46,081 nucleotides of DNA from Bacteroidaceae bacterium (GTDB taxonomy: Bacteria > Bacteroidota > Bacteroidia > Bacteroidales > Bacteroidaceae). The DNA lies in the NCBI GenBank assembly GCA_017466325.1, contig JAFTUK010000011.1, positions 1-46,081 on the forward strand. Reading direction: 5' to 3'. Both the position numbers and the translations under genes were made by a program. The notes under the pieces are model-generated. The model saw only the letters and a program-made list of their open reading frames with translations, did not search any database and was not told the origin of the DNA. Below, piece after piece: positions 9,223-16,336 of this stretch. How positions within the stretch are numbered: position 1 is the stretch's first letter; each line of letters begins with the position of its first letter.

Positions 9223-9915
9223 ATCATCGTCCTCACCGGTGCCGGCATGAGTGCCGAGAGCGGTATCAGCACCTTCCGTGATAGCGGAGGTCTTTGGGAA
9301 CAGTACAATGTGGAGGATGTCGCCACTCCCGAGGGGTGGGCAAGGGATCCCGAACTTGTCACCGAGTTCTACAACCTGCGCCGTCAGCAGATGCTCGATG
9401 CTCAACCCTGCCTGGGGCATAAGTTGCTTGCAGAGTTGGAACGTTTCCACGATGTGCAGATTATCACACAGAATGTGGACGACCTGCACGAGCGTGCTGG
9501 TAGCACCAATGTGATCCACCTGCATGGCGAGCTGATGAAGGTGACCAGTAGCAAGGCGCCCAACGCTCCCTCGCAAATCATCACCCTCACTCCCGATAAT
9601 GCCGATGTGCAGTATGGCGATGAGGCTCCCGACGGCAGTCCTCTGCGCCCCTACATCGTATGGTTCGGCGAGGAGGTGCCCAACATAGAGGTGGCGGCAG
9701 AACTCTGCATGCAGGCCGATGTGCTGGTGGTCATCGGCACAAGCCTCAATGTCTATCCTGCCGCCGGCCTTACCCGTTGTGTGCCCCACGGCACGCCCAT
9801 CTGGCTCATCGACCCCAAACCCGTGCAATGGAACTCCTCCAGCACTTTCCGCCACCTGCAGATGGGCGCATCCCAGGGCGTGGCGCAGTTCATGAAGGAG
9901 TTGTTGGAAGGGTAA
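9142..9915 (+). CDS. cobB: Sir2-family NAD-dependent protein deacylase, repeat-derived N-terminus
   Basis: This 257-residue class III sirtuin removes acyl groups from lysines using NAD. Visible motifs are GAGMSAESGISTFR (NAD binding), QNVDDLHERAG, the catalytic His in HLHGE, and GTSLNVYPAAG. The Y-N-L-R pair typical of desuccinylase/demalonylase-type enzymes is in EFYNLRRQQ. The four zinc cysteines expected between HLHGE and the WFGE motif are absent. The first good ATG is 9142; the conserved fold begins about 28 residues later, at VRIIVLTGAG. The intervening residues (including STPLPCGGARGR) are encoded by the dispersed element. No ATG or GTG sits at the usual start, so either the repeat codes for an extension or a rare start is used. 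Confidence 0.85.
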   Translation: MDKITNTDASSVHSTPLPCGGARGRVRIIVLTGAGMSAESGISTFRDSGGLWEQYNVEDVATPEGWARDPELVTEFYNLRRQQMLDAQPCLGHKLLAELERFHDVQIITQNVDDLHERAGSTNVIHLHGELMKVTSSKAPNAPSQIITLTPDNADVQYGDEAPDGSPLRPYIVWFGEEVPNIEVAAELCMQADVLVVIGTSLNVYPAAGLTRCVPHGTPIWLIDPKPVQWNSSSTFRHLQMGASQGVAQFMKELLEG

Positions 9916-9964
9916 GGATGGAAGCAGATTTGCGTATGAACTTTGATACCTCATGTGAGATAAT

Positions 9965-10969
9965 ATGATGATGCTAGGCAGACTTATAGCAATACTTCTT
10001 CTTGGTTTGAACCATTTTTCTTCCTATGCCTCAAATGAAAGCGAGGACTTCTCCATTGTGGGTGTATGGATGCTGAAAAGCGAACTTGACCCTGAAGGGC
10101 GTGAGTCCATATATGCCCAATATACCAGATGCAAAATATATGATGCCGATAGTACATATTACTCGGTGCAGCTTCATGCAGTTGGTGAAGATATGATGAT
10201 TATTGCGCATGAGATGGGACGGTATCATCTGGATGATTCGGTATACATAGAGAACGGACGTGTGATGCCGTTTCAAGTGATTAACGACTCCACCTATATT
10301 CTCGAATTTCAGGGGTACAAAGAAACCATGGTGCGTTCCAATACAATGACGGAGGAGCGCAAGGAAGAGATACGCGAACTTGTCAGAAAATATCCGAATG
10401 ACGGCGATACTCCGGTAAAGCATTTTGTACTATCTACGGGAGAGCGTAAGCTGAAGGATATTATAAGCACATACCACTACGTTTTTATAATATTGGTCCT
10501 TGTAGTTCTGCTCATTATTGCTATAGCCTTGAATATAGCATACCGCAAGCGTTTGGTTGAGCAGAGTCTCTCTGCTATCTTGGAAGAATTGGAATCTCGT
10601 CCTGCACCTGTGACCGATGCGATGAAACATGTGTCGGATAACTTTTTCATGTCTGACTATTATAATGCCATACGTCAGCGTTTAGAGGCAGGGGATAACC
10701 TGAGTGCAGAGGATTGGAGTGAAATGGAAAGTCAGTTGAATGCCGTCTACACAGGTTTCTCTCGTAAATTACGTTCGCTTCATCGTTTTTCGGAAGTGGA
10801 GTTTCAAGTCTGTATGCTCATAAAGCTGCGTATTTCTAATCGGGACATTGCAATGGTGGTAAACCGTGCTCCGGATAGTGTCTCTTCCATACGTAGCCGT
10901 TTGCATAAGAAGGTCCTGGGGTCGGATGGTGGAGCCAAGGAATGGGATGAGTTCGTTCTGTCTCTTTAA
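9965..10969 (+). CDS. Membrane-anchored regulator with lipocalin-like exterior and C-terminal HTH
   Basis: This 334-residue protein has a signal/anchor N-terminus (MMMLGRLIAILLLGLN). A roughly 140-residue beta-rich, probably periplasmic domain follows, beginning SIVGVWMLKSELDP, which is lipocalin-like. One transmembrane helix lies around residues 170-190 (YVFIILVLVVLLIIAIALNI). The cytoplasmic tail ends in a LuxR/sigma-4-like helix-turn-helix (FSEVEFQVCMLIKLRISNRD, then VVNRAPDSVSSIRSRLHKKV). The layout suggests a one-component sensor that binds DNA from the membrane. The next gene downstream encodes a thioredoxin lipoprotein, and four phased ATTGCAAG sites sit between them; these are plausible targets. 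Several ATG codons (9965, 9968, 9971) are possible starts. Confidence 0.75.
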   Translation: MMMLGRLIAILLLGLNHFSSYASNESEDFSIVGVWMLKSELDPEGRESIYAQYTRCKIYDADSTYYSVQLHAVGEDMMIIAHEMGRYHLDDSVYIENGRVMPFQVINDSTYILEFQGYKETMVRSNTMTEERKEEIRELVRKYPNDGDTPVKHFVLSTGERKLKDIISTYHYVFIILVLVVLLIIAIALNIAYRKRLVEQSLSAILEELESRPAPVTDAMKHVSDNFFMSDYYNAIRQRLEAGDNLSAEDWSEMESQLNAVYTGFSRKLRSLHRFSEVEFQVCMLIKLRISNRDIAMVVNRAPDSVSSIRSRLHKKVLGSDGGAKEWDEFVLSL

Positions 10970-11046
10970 AATTAGTAATATGTAGTAAGGATTGCTTTCA
11001 TGGGTGGAGGTAATCCTTATTTCATGTATAATAACGATTTAGAGCT

Positions 11047-11098
11047 ATTGCAAGGTTATTGCAAGCATGCCATGAGTTGATTGCAAGAACATTGCAAG
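11047..11098 (+). promoter_or_regulatory. Four phased ATTGCAAG direct repeats, candidate operator
   Basis: Exact 8-mers ATTGCAAG start at 11047, 11058, 11080 and 11091. Spacings are 11, 22 and 11 bp, so all four sites lie on one face of the helix. They end about 32 bp upstream of the -7 box at 11131. This is the layout expected for cooperative binding of a dimeric or oligomeric activator. Confidence 0.75.
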
Positions 11099-11130
11099 GA
11101 TACTTTTTAGTCGGCCATGTTAAAAGTCAG

Positions 11131-11138
11131 TATTTTTG
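11131..11138 (+). promoter_or_regulatory. -7 box TATTTTTG before the thioredoxin lipoprotein
   Basis: The box matches TAnnTTTG. A T-rich, weak -33 region lies near 11104-11110. The expected start near 11145 gives a leader of about 57 nt to ATG 11202. A poor -33 box fits a promoter that needs an activator. Confidence 0.6.
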
Positions 11139-11201
11139 CGCCATGAAACCAAGCGTCCTTTAATAGGCTTTCGTTATTAATAAAAACTTATAAGGAAAAA
11201 C

Positions 11202-12140
11202 ATGAAACGTATTCTAATTATTTTTTGTTTCTTGCCCTTGCTTATCCTTGTGGCATGTGCTCCCAAAGAGAATCGTACAATCTTGAATCCTGATTACCCC
11301 CAAAAGGATGAATATTCTCAGTTTGAAGTGACCAGGGTGGATTTGACTGACACGGCAACAGTGGTACATTTGCGTATCATCAGCTCTTATCAACCTTGGG
11401 GATTAGCCAAGGTGTGGCTTAGGTCTGAAGGTAAACAATATGCGTTTAGGTGCGGTAGGCGTATAAGTACTGATGGTGATGGAATCATTTACACGGAAGA
11501 CAGGAAACTGCCTGTTCAGACACAAAATGGTACGGAAGAATGGTTAGTTCCAATGGAGGAGCCTTTTGTAGACGGAAAGATATATATGCGTACCAGTCAG
11601 GTGGATTCCTTGGTACTCTGCTTTGAACCGTTGCCTGAAACGGCAACATCGTTTGATTTCTCCAACGACATTCAGGACATAAGCCTTATCAAATCTGCGG
11701 TTGTAGAAAACAAGGCAAGTGTTATTCCTATGCCAAATGTGACACCGGACAAGCTCTTTGAAAGTATTGTAGAGAGGTTCCCTGGCAAGGTTGTCTTTAT
11801 TGACCTATGGGCAACATGGTGTGGCCCATGTGTACAGCTAATCAATGCGATGGGACCTGTCAAGGAGGAACTTAAGGATGAAGACGTGGTATTTGTATAT
11901 CTTACCAACACAACCAGCCCTGAAGAGTTGTGGAAAAAGAAAATATCAGGCATGAAGGGATATCATCTGCGAATGGACAAGGAGTATTGGGACAGATTGT
12001 CTTCTATAGAGGAGCATAGTGGTATACCGCAGAGTTTTATATATGACAGGAATGGAATTTGTGTTTATCGTAGCATGGGGTTTGGTGAACATGTTGTCCA
12101 AGATTATAAGAATGAGATAAGGAAAGCTTTGAAAGACTAA
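11202..12140 (+). CDS. TlpA/ResA-like thioredoxin lipoprotein
   Basis: This 312-residue protein has a lipobox ending at Cys19 (LILVAC). A beta-rich N-terminal region of about 150 residues follows, then a thioredoxin domain with WCGPC at 206-210 in the context VVFIDLWATWCGPC. A cis-Pro loop is present at GIPQSFIYDRNG. The protein is probably an outer- or inner-membrane-attached periplasmic disulfide reductase. The presence of the N-terminal DUF-like domain is typical of Bacteroidales TlpA proteins. Base use is more AT-rich than in the upstream carbohydrate genes. It is probably regulated through the phased sites at 11047-11098. Confidence 0.85.
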   Translation: MKRILIIFCFLPLLILVACAPKENRTILNPDYPQKDEYSQFEVTRVDLTDTATVVHLRIISSYQPWGLAKVWLRSEGKQYAFRCGRRISTDGDGIIYTEDRKLPVQTQNGTEEWLVPMEEPFVDGKIYMRTSQVDSLVLCFEPLPETATSFDFSNDIQDISLIKSAVVENKASVIPMPNVTPDKLFESIVERFPGKVVFIDLWATWCGPCVQLINAMGPVKEELKDEDVVFVYLTNTTSPEELWKKKISGMKGYHLRMDKEYWDRLSSIEEHSGIPQSFIYDRNGICVYRSMGFGEHVVQDYKNEIRKALKD

Positions 12141-12218
12141 TCAAAGTTATTACTCAATTTAGTTGAAGAAGAACCTCTAATTTCAGAACACCTCAGTTTC
12201 ATCGTAGTTTTAGTATAT

Positions 12219-12276
12219 TGAAACTCCAGTACCAATGCACTGAAACTCCAGTGTCAGTATATTGACTTTGAGTTGG
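12219..12276. repeat. 22-bp period array (TGAAACTCCAGT)
   Basis: TGAAACTCCAGT occurs exactly at 12219 and 12241; a degenerate third copy (TGACTTTGAGTT) starts at 12263. The spacing is 22 bp. The middle unit with its flanks is a palindrome, CACTG-6 bp-CAGTG (12239-12254). This lies in the 415-bp gene-poor gap 12141-12555. Confidence 0.65.
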
Positions 12277-12475
12277 TACTGTAATTAAACATCTGGGGGC
12301 TAATCATTGCCAATTCTCTTACAGGAATAAGACAATTGAATTCTTTATAATCACCTTTGTCATCATAGCCTTCCAGATAATGGGGCATAGAGGTTTCTGC
12401 TGAGGTTAATATAAGATGGCCATAGTATCTGTAACCTTTTGTTGTCGTATCAACAGAACTTTGTTGATACGACAA
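12254..12475 (-). other. Possible small ORF or gene remnant
   Basis: An AT-rich reading frame of 73 codons runs on the minus strand from a TTG at 12475. Its first 14 codons are made of the palindromic repeat at 12440-12477. The remainder (YYGHLILTSAETSMPHYLEG, then YKEFNCLIPVRELAMISPQM) reads like protein but I do not recognise it and no ATG start fits. It may be a decayed gene. There is no promoter or ribosome-binding evidence. Confidence 0.25.
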
Positions 12476-12499
12476 CAGGGCTTTGTTGATACGACAACA
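12440..12499. repeat. Three 16-bp palindromic units at 22-bp spacing
   Basis: TGTTGATACGACAACA occurs exactly at 12462-12477 and 12484-12499. Its reverse complement TGTTGTCGTATCAACA is at 12440-12455. Spacers are 6 bp each, giving a strict 22-bp period. Each unit is itself a partial palindrome (TGTTG...CAACA), so it could bind a dimer or form hairpins. Confidence 0.8.
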
Positions 12500-12555
12500 A
12501 AAAGCAATCGCTACTGGGAACGCACGAGAGTTTCTATGTCAGCATAGTGAGCGCC

Positions 12556-14238
12556 TTACTTCTCGTGCACAAAATCATAGTTGGTGAGACCACATTCCTT
12601 GAGCATGGCGGTTAGGCGATTTATGTGCTCCTGGGGGACACCATGGCAAACGTTGATGCGTATCTGGTGGTCCTTTCTGTAGGACACGTCCTTCAGCACG
12701 TCCTTGATGTTAGAAAGTTTTTGTGTCCATGAAATATACTCGTATTCCTTGTGGGAGAAACTCTCTTTCAGGCCTTGGCTTTGGAAGATGCTGACGCGGA
12801 ACGAGGCGTCTTTGGGAGGTGTGCCGGTTAGGAGTATGGTCAACTGAGGGTTCACACTTCCCTGAATGTCCGCAGGTATCTCAACTGGTTTCGTGATGAG
12901 GTTAATCACATCCATCTCTCCCTCCTTGCTTTGCTCTATCTTCTTAAGGGCAGGTGCAGGGAGGTCGGGTACATTGTGAAGGTTGAACTCCACTCCGTCA
13001 AGAAGCATCTTTGTCCTCTTGGCAGGAATGGCAAAGGGGTATTGTGCATTTTGTCTGTCTTCTACAAATGATTTCCCCCAAGCCTCTATCCACGCCCCTT
13101 TTGTCCAGGAGATGAGGAAGAAGTCTCCTCGTTTAGACATGATGGGGTGTTTCTTCTGTTCATCGGATAGAAACCATGCGGTAACCATTTTCTGTTCTTT
13201 GCTTTTCTCCTCGTCTGCCATGCTTGGCATGGCGGGAGCACCTTGCCCGGCATTGTCCCCGACCGGCATGCCCGGCAGGTTTGCCTCTTCCGTTTTTGGC
13301 TTGGCGAATGCAACAACGGCTATGCCCATGAATAGCGGTAGGAACAGGCCTTTGAGCATGAGCAGGCCTGATGATTTAGTCTTCTTCATCATAATGATTC
13401 TGTCTTTTAGCGAACCGTGACTCAGGCTGTTTGTCACACTCTGCAAACGTGTGCCAAATGCCTTTATCACCAATAATTGTTGGTATCTCGTTGCATCGAT
13501 GCCTAAATCCAGTGCCGCCTTGTCTGCCTCATACTCGTGTACGGCTCTGAGGTCGCGTGCCAGCATCCATACGAGTGGGTTGAACCATTGTATGGTGCAT
13601 ACGGTCTCCAGCAGAAGTATGTCCCAAGAATGTCCCAGGCGGATGTGTGCCTGTTCGTGCGTGAGGATGGGATGGCGGGAGTCCTCGTAATCCTTGGCGC
13701 TCATCACAATGTGGCGGAAGAAACTATATGGTGCGAAGTTGCCTCCGCGTATGATTATGCTGTTGCCGTATTTGTCCCTTGTCTTTATACCGTGCCGAAC
13801 GTCGTGGCGGAAAGCCAGTATCTGTCTGAGAACGGAGAAAAGGTGACATGCTATCCCCAGAAAGTACAGAATATAAAGGACGGTATGCCACGGGAATGGG
13901 GTGGAGGGAGCGGGGACATGTCCGATGTGTTCTCTGTTGTCTGGTGCCATGTAGGGACGATGCCTTTCCTCTGTGCTTCCATACGTCCGTGCCTGTACCT
14001 CGGCTATGTTGTTCTCGGTTTCCGTGATACGTATCTCGCCGGGAAGAAGCACCCATTCGGGCACAAAGCGCGACCTGTCCAGCGTGATTTGCCAAGCAGG
14101 CAGCACCAGTGAGGAAACGAGTATGGCAAGCAGTACTCCACGGTTGAACCTATGGAAGGTCTCGCGGCTCAGGAGTACGAAGAAGCATCCGTATAGCACG
14201 GACAACAGTATGGCGGATTTCAGCAGGAAGTATACCAT
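12556..14238 (-). CDS. M56 family (BlaR1/MecR1-like) membrane metallopeptidase
   Basis: This 560-residue protein has transmembrane segments near residues 5-24, 34-50, 118-137 and about 295-315. The zinc-peptidase motif HEQAH is at 194-198, within ILTHEQAHIRLGHSWDILLLE. The region after the last membrane helix is a large periplasmic domain of unknown fold. In this family the integral-membrane peptidase senses an external signal and leads to cleavage of the BlaI-type repressor. That repressor is encoded 18 bp upstream in the same operon, which fits. The signal need not be a beta-lactam; no penicillin-binding sensor domain is evident at the C-terminus. Confidence 0.88.
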   Translation of the reverse strand: MVYFLLKSAILLSVLYGCFFVLLSRETFHRFNRGVLLAILVSSLVLPAWQITLDRSRFVPEWVLLPGEIRITETENNIAEVQARTYGSTEERHRPYMAPDNREHIGHVPAPSTPFPWHTVLYILYFLGIACHLFSVLRQILAFRHDVRHGIKTRDKYGNSIIIRGGNFAPYSFFRHIVMSAKDYEDSRHPILTHEQAHIRLGHSWDILLLETVCTIQWFNPLVWMLARDLRAVHEYEADKAALDLGIDATRYQQLLVIKAFGTRLQSVTNSLSHGSLKDRIIMMKKTKSSGLLMLKGLFLPLFMGIAVVAFAKPKTEEANLPGMPVGDNAGQGAPAMPSMADEEKSKEQKMVTAWFLSDEQKKHPIMSKRGDFFLISWTKGAWIEAWGKSFVEDRQNAQYPFAIPAKRTKMLLDGVEFNLHNVPDLPAPALKKIEQSKEGEMDVINLITKPVEIPADIQGSVNPQLTILLTGTPPKDASFRVSIFQSQGLKESFSHKEYEYISWTQKLSNIKDVLKDVSYRKDHQIRINVCHGVPQEHINRLTAMLKECGLTNYDFVHEK

Positions 14239-14256
14239 AAGCCATCGGAATATATA

Positions 14257-14679
14257 TTACAGGCCATCGGAAAGTGTGTCCATGCCCTCCATAGGGGACA
14301 TCCTCACCATTTGCATGATTTCCATCAGTTCCTCGTCCGTGATGTCCTCTGTGCGGATGAGGAAGGAGAAGAGTTTCTTGGTGGAATTGCCGAAGAGCGA
14401 GTCCTTGACGTCGTCCATTACATTGGCGATATATTTCTCGCGTGTGAATATGGGTGAAAAGACGAAGCATCGTTTGCTACCCTCCTTTTTGAAGTGCTCC
14501 ACATATCCCTTTGCCTCTATGATTTTCAGGAAGGTGGCAATGGTGGTGTATGCAGGACGGGGTTCTGGATATCGCTCTATTATCTCGTGTATCGTAAGCG
14601 CCTCCGTGGCATCCCATAGCACGTTCATAACCTCCATTTCGGCTTTTGTCAGAGGGCGCAGGTCATTTCTCTTCTTCAT
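14257..14679 (-). CDS. BlaI/MecI/CopY-type repressor
   Basis: This 140-residue winged-helix repressor shows LTKAEMEVMNVLWDATEALT, PAYTTIATFLKIIEAKGYV and a C-terminal dimerisation/cleavage region. It should repress its own operon until inactivated by the M56 peptidase encoded next. ATG 14679 was chosen over the in-frame ATG at 14715 because the -7 box at 14703-14710 lies between them. The expected start near 14696 leaves a 16-nt leader. Confidence 0.88.
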   Translation of the reverse strand: MKKRNDLRPLTKAEMEVMNVLWDATEALTIHEIIERYPEPRPAYTTIATFLKIIEAKGYVEHFKKEGSKRCFVFSPIFTREKYIANVMDDVKDSLFGNSTKKLFSFLIRTEDITDEELMEIMQMVRMSPMEGMDTLSDGL

Positions 14680-14702
14680 ATCCTTCGTTGGTTTTGACAC
14701 CG

Positions 14703-14710
14703 CAAATTTA
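14703..14710 (-). promoter_or_regulatory. -7 box of the blaI-type operon
   Basis: On the minus strand this reads TAAATTTG followed by C, matching TAnnTTTG. It fixes the start of the repressor at 14679. The perfect palindrome TTATTAGTAATAA at 14781-14793 lies about 70 bp upstream of the box and is a weak operator candidate. Confidence 0.6.
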
Positions 14711-14926
14711 GGCACTTCACGTCTTCCGTGCGAGAAAAAGAAGAAAAGAACCCGTGGACGATACCGTTTTTTAACGTTCGTTATTAGTAATAAGCCGTGA
14801 ATTCTTAGTAGTTAACGCTTGTCGCCCCCAACGGCAGTCAAAACAAGATGAGGTGTAAAAGCATCTTTCGGCCGGCAAATCAGAGAATACTTTGCCCTGC
14901 CCTGTGGTAATGCAACGAAAAAAGCC

Positions 14927-14934
14927 TATCTTTG
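14927..14934 (+). promoter_or_regulatory. -7 box of mntP, almost leaderless
   Basis: TATCTTTG is followed by C. The predicted transcription start near 14941 is only 1-3 nt before ATG 14943, so the mRNA would have almost no leader. Confidence 0.6.
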
Positions 14935-14942
14935 CAAACGCA

Positions 14943-15494
14943 ATGGGAATAGTAGAAGTATTGTTGATAGCCATAGGCGTTTCCATGGATGCCTTTGCCG
15001 TGTCCGTGGCCAAGGGAATATCTGCCCATAGGGTAGGGTGGAGGCATGCCCTGTTGGCAGGCTCGTGGTTTGGCGGTTTTCAGGCATTGATGCCATGTAT
15101 CGGCTATTTCCTCGGTCTTGGCTTTGCCACATTCATAGGTCAGTGGGACCATTGGGTGGCATGGTTGTTGCTGACCCTCATTGGTGCCAATATGGTCAAG
15201 GAATCCTTTTCCAAGGATGATGACGTGTCCGGCGGATGGGGATTCTGGCATATGCTCACTCTTGCCGTTGCCACCAGCATAGATGCTTTGGCCGTGGGTG
15301 TTTCCTTTGCCTTCCTTGAAATGTCTATATGGATGCCCATAATTATTATAGGTCTGACCACAATGATGTTTTCCATCGCCGGTGTACTCTTGGGCAAGAA
15401 AGTCGGCGAGCGTTTCAAATCCAAGGCAGAACTTGTGGGAGGCCTCGTCCTCATAGCCATCGGTTGCAAGATACTTTGGGAGCATACCATGTAG
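14943..15494 (+). CDS. mntP: Manganese efflux pump MntP
   Basis: This 183-residue protein has six hydrophobic segments. The N-terminal MGIVEVLLIAIGVSMDAFAV and the repeated internal VATSIDALAVGVSFAFLEMS carry the paired Asp residues (SMDAFAV and SIDALAVG) that mark the MntP/DUF204 family. It exports Mn2+ across the inner membrane. The start at 14943 gives the normal family N-terminus; an earlier in-frame ATG at 14910 lies upstream of the -7 box. The stop is directly followed by a 22-bp repeat array. Confidence 0.92.
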   Translation: MGIVEVLLIAIGVSMDAFAVSVAKGISAHRVGWRHALLAGSWFGGFQALMPCIGYFLGLGFATFIGQWDHWVAWLLLTLIGANMVKESFSKDDDVSGGWGFWHMLTLAVATSIDALAVGVSFAFLEMSIWMPIIIIGLTTMMFSIAGVLLGKKVGERFKSKAELVGGLVLIAIGCKILWEHTM

Positions 15495-15509
15495 CACCCT
15501 CCCTCTGTC

Positions 15510-15653
15510 CTTAGTAGCACCCTCCCCCCGTCCTCGGTGGCGGTAAAATTAACCGCCAGTGGCGACGATTTTTATCGCCAGTGGCGATGAGATTTACCGC
15601 CGAGGGCGATGATTTTTGCCGCCGAGGGCGCTTCGTCTTCTTCCCAGTGAGTA
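15510..15653. repeat. 22-bp period array of small palindromes after mntP
   Basis: Units related to CGCCAGTGGCGA start at 15532, 15554, 15576, 15598, 15620 and 15642, exactly 22 bp apart. A weaker unit is at 15510. The best units are inverted repeats (ATCGCC-AGT-GGCGAT). Spacers are A/T-rich (ATTTTT). The array occupies the start of the 842-bp stretch 15495-16336 that has no intact gene. Confidence 0.8.
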
Positions 15654-15902
15654 CTAATCCTGACTCTTTGTAAGTACAGAGTAAAACGCATATAGAGTAA
15701 AACGTTACATATTATTAAAAAATATTGGCATCTTGATATGTATTTTGTAAGAAAAGAAAATGCAATCCGTTTGGAGGCAAAGCAATGGTTCAAACTATCA
15801 GGGTGTTATCTTTATGGGTGAGTCTGGCTATCTCGCCGGTATGAACGGTAAGATTGAGATTACTCTTCCCGGTGCAAATGCATTTGCTCGCAATATGGCC
15901 AT

Positions 15903-15922
15903 TGACCGATTTGGGATAAAGC
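15903..15922. repeat. GACCGATTTGGG dispersed repeat, copy 1 (partial)
   Basis: TGACCGATTTGGGATAAAGC lies immediately beside the hairpin 15930-15961. Other copies are at 16203-16260, 18013-18048 (inverted) and 18130-18189. Confidence 0.7.
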
Positions 15923-15929
15923 AAAAGTT

Positions 15930-15961
15930 ACGGAGGAATCCCAAATGTGAGAAACCTCCGT
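15930..15961 (-). terminator. Hairpin, probable terminator of a decayed minus-strand gene
   Basis: Stem ACGGAGG (15930-15936) pairs with CCTCCGT (15955-15961) around an 18-bp loop. It lies downstream, on the minus strand, of the open fragment 16036-16185. Confidence 0.5.
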
Positions 15962-16035
15962 AGATAATTACTGTTTCCCTAAAAATAGGTTAAACGACTA
16001 TAGTTTCAGTATTCTTTCAAACAATTAATCCTTTC

Positions 16036-16185
16036 TTATTTGGTAATAGTGGCGTCAAACTTCTCTGCCTGAAGTTTTAGGATCTTATTCAGTTTCAGAC
16101 TTGCCTTTGCGCCAGAGAAAGACTTCTTAATGGCCTCTCTCTTTGTGTTCTCTGCCAATAGACTGCTACGTGCTAATTGAATCCC
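16036..16185 (-). pseudogene. 3' fragment of an unrecognised gene
   Basis: An open frame of 49 codons ends at TAA 16036-16038 and is bounded upstream by an in-frame TGA at 16186. There is no ATG. The text (about LARSSLLAENTKREAIKKSF, then ASLKLNKILKLQAEKFDATI) looks like a real lysine-rich C-terminus. The downstream hairpin and repeat have the same layout as behind two intact genes, so it is probably the tail of a lost gene. Confidence 0.4.
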
Positions 16186-16202
16186 TCAAAGGGTAAAACA
16201 TA

Positions 16203-16260
16203 TGTTCAAAAATAAAGGCTATTATCATATCATAACGCTAATGAACGATTGGGGATAAAA
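16203..16260. repeat. GACCGATTTGGG dispersed repeat, copy 2
   Basis: It begins TGTTCAAAAATAAAGG, continues through CATAACGCTAATG and ends with a degenerate GAACGATTGGGGATAAAA. It abuts the terminator at 16263-16302. Confidence 0.75.
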
Positions 16261-16262
16261 AG

Positions 16263-16302
16263 AAGCGGCAGGAGGGTTTGTTTCTGTTTACTCCTGCCGC
16301 TT
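16263..16302 (-). terminator. Terminator of the alkaline phosphatase gene
   Basis: A 12-bp perfect stem AAGCGGCAGGAG / CTCCTGCCGCTT encloses a 16-bp loop. On the minus strand it is followed by a CTTTTTA tract. Confidence 0.85.
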
Positions 16303-16336
16303 TTATGTTTGTCTCTTGGTGCGAGATGTGGGCGCG

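Larger units (their letters stand above)
15760..15963 (+). other. Doubtful short ORF ending in repeat DNA
   Basis: An ATG-initiated frame of 67 codons (MQSVWRQSNGSNYQGVIFMG and on) ends inside the dispersed GACCGATTTGGG repeat and the hairpin at 15930-15961. The C-terminal third is therefore repeat-derived. The front part is not recognised. It may be a gene fragment. Confidence 0.2.

Noticed and set aside
12440-12499. CRISPR array
   Set aside because: Spacers are 6 bp and nearly identical, one unit is inverted and there are no cas genes.
14781-14793. BlaI operator TTATTAGTAATAA
   Set aside because: It is about 70 bp upstream of the -7 box, not overlapping it, and does not match the TACA/TGTA-type operator; kept only as a weak candidate inside the promoter entry.
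15510-15653. CRISPR array
   Set aside because: The 22-bp units run without unique spacers.
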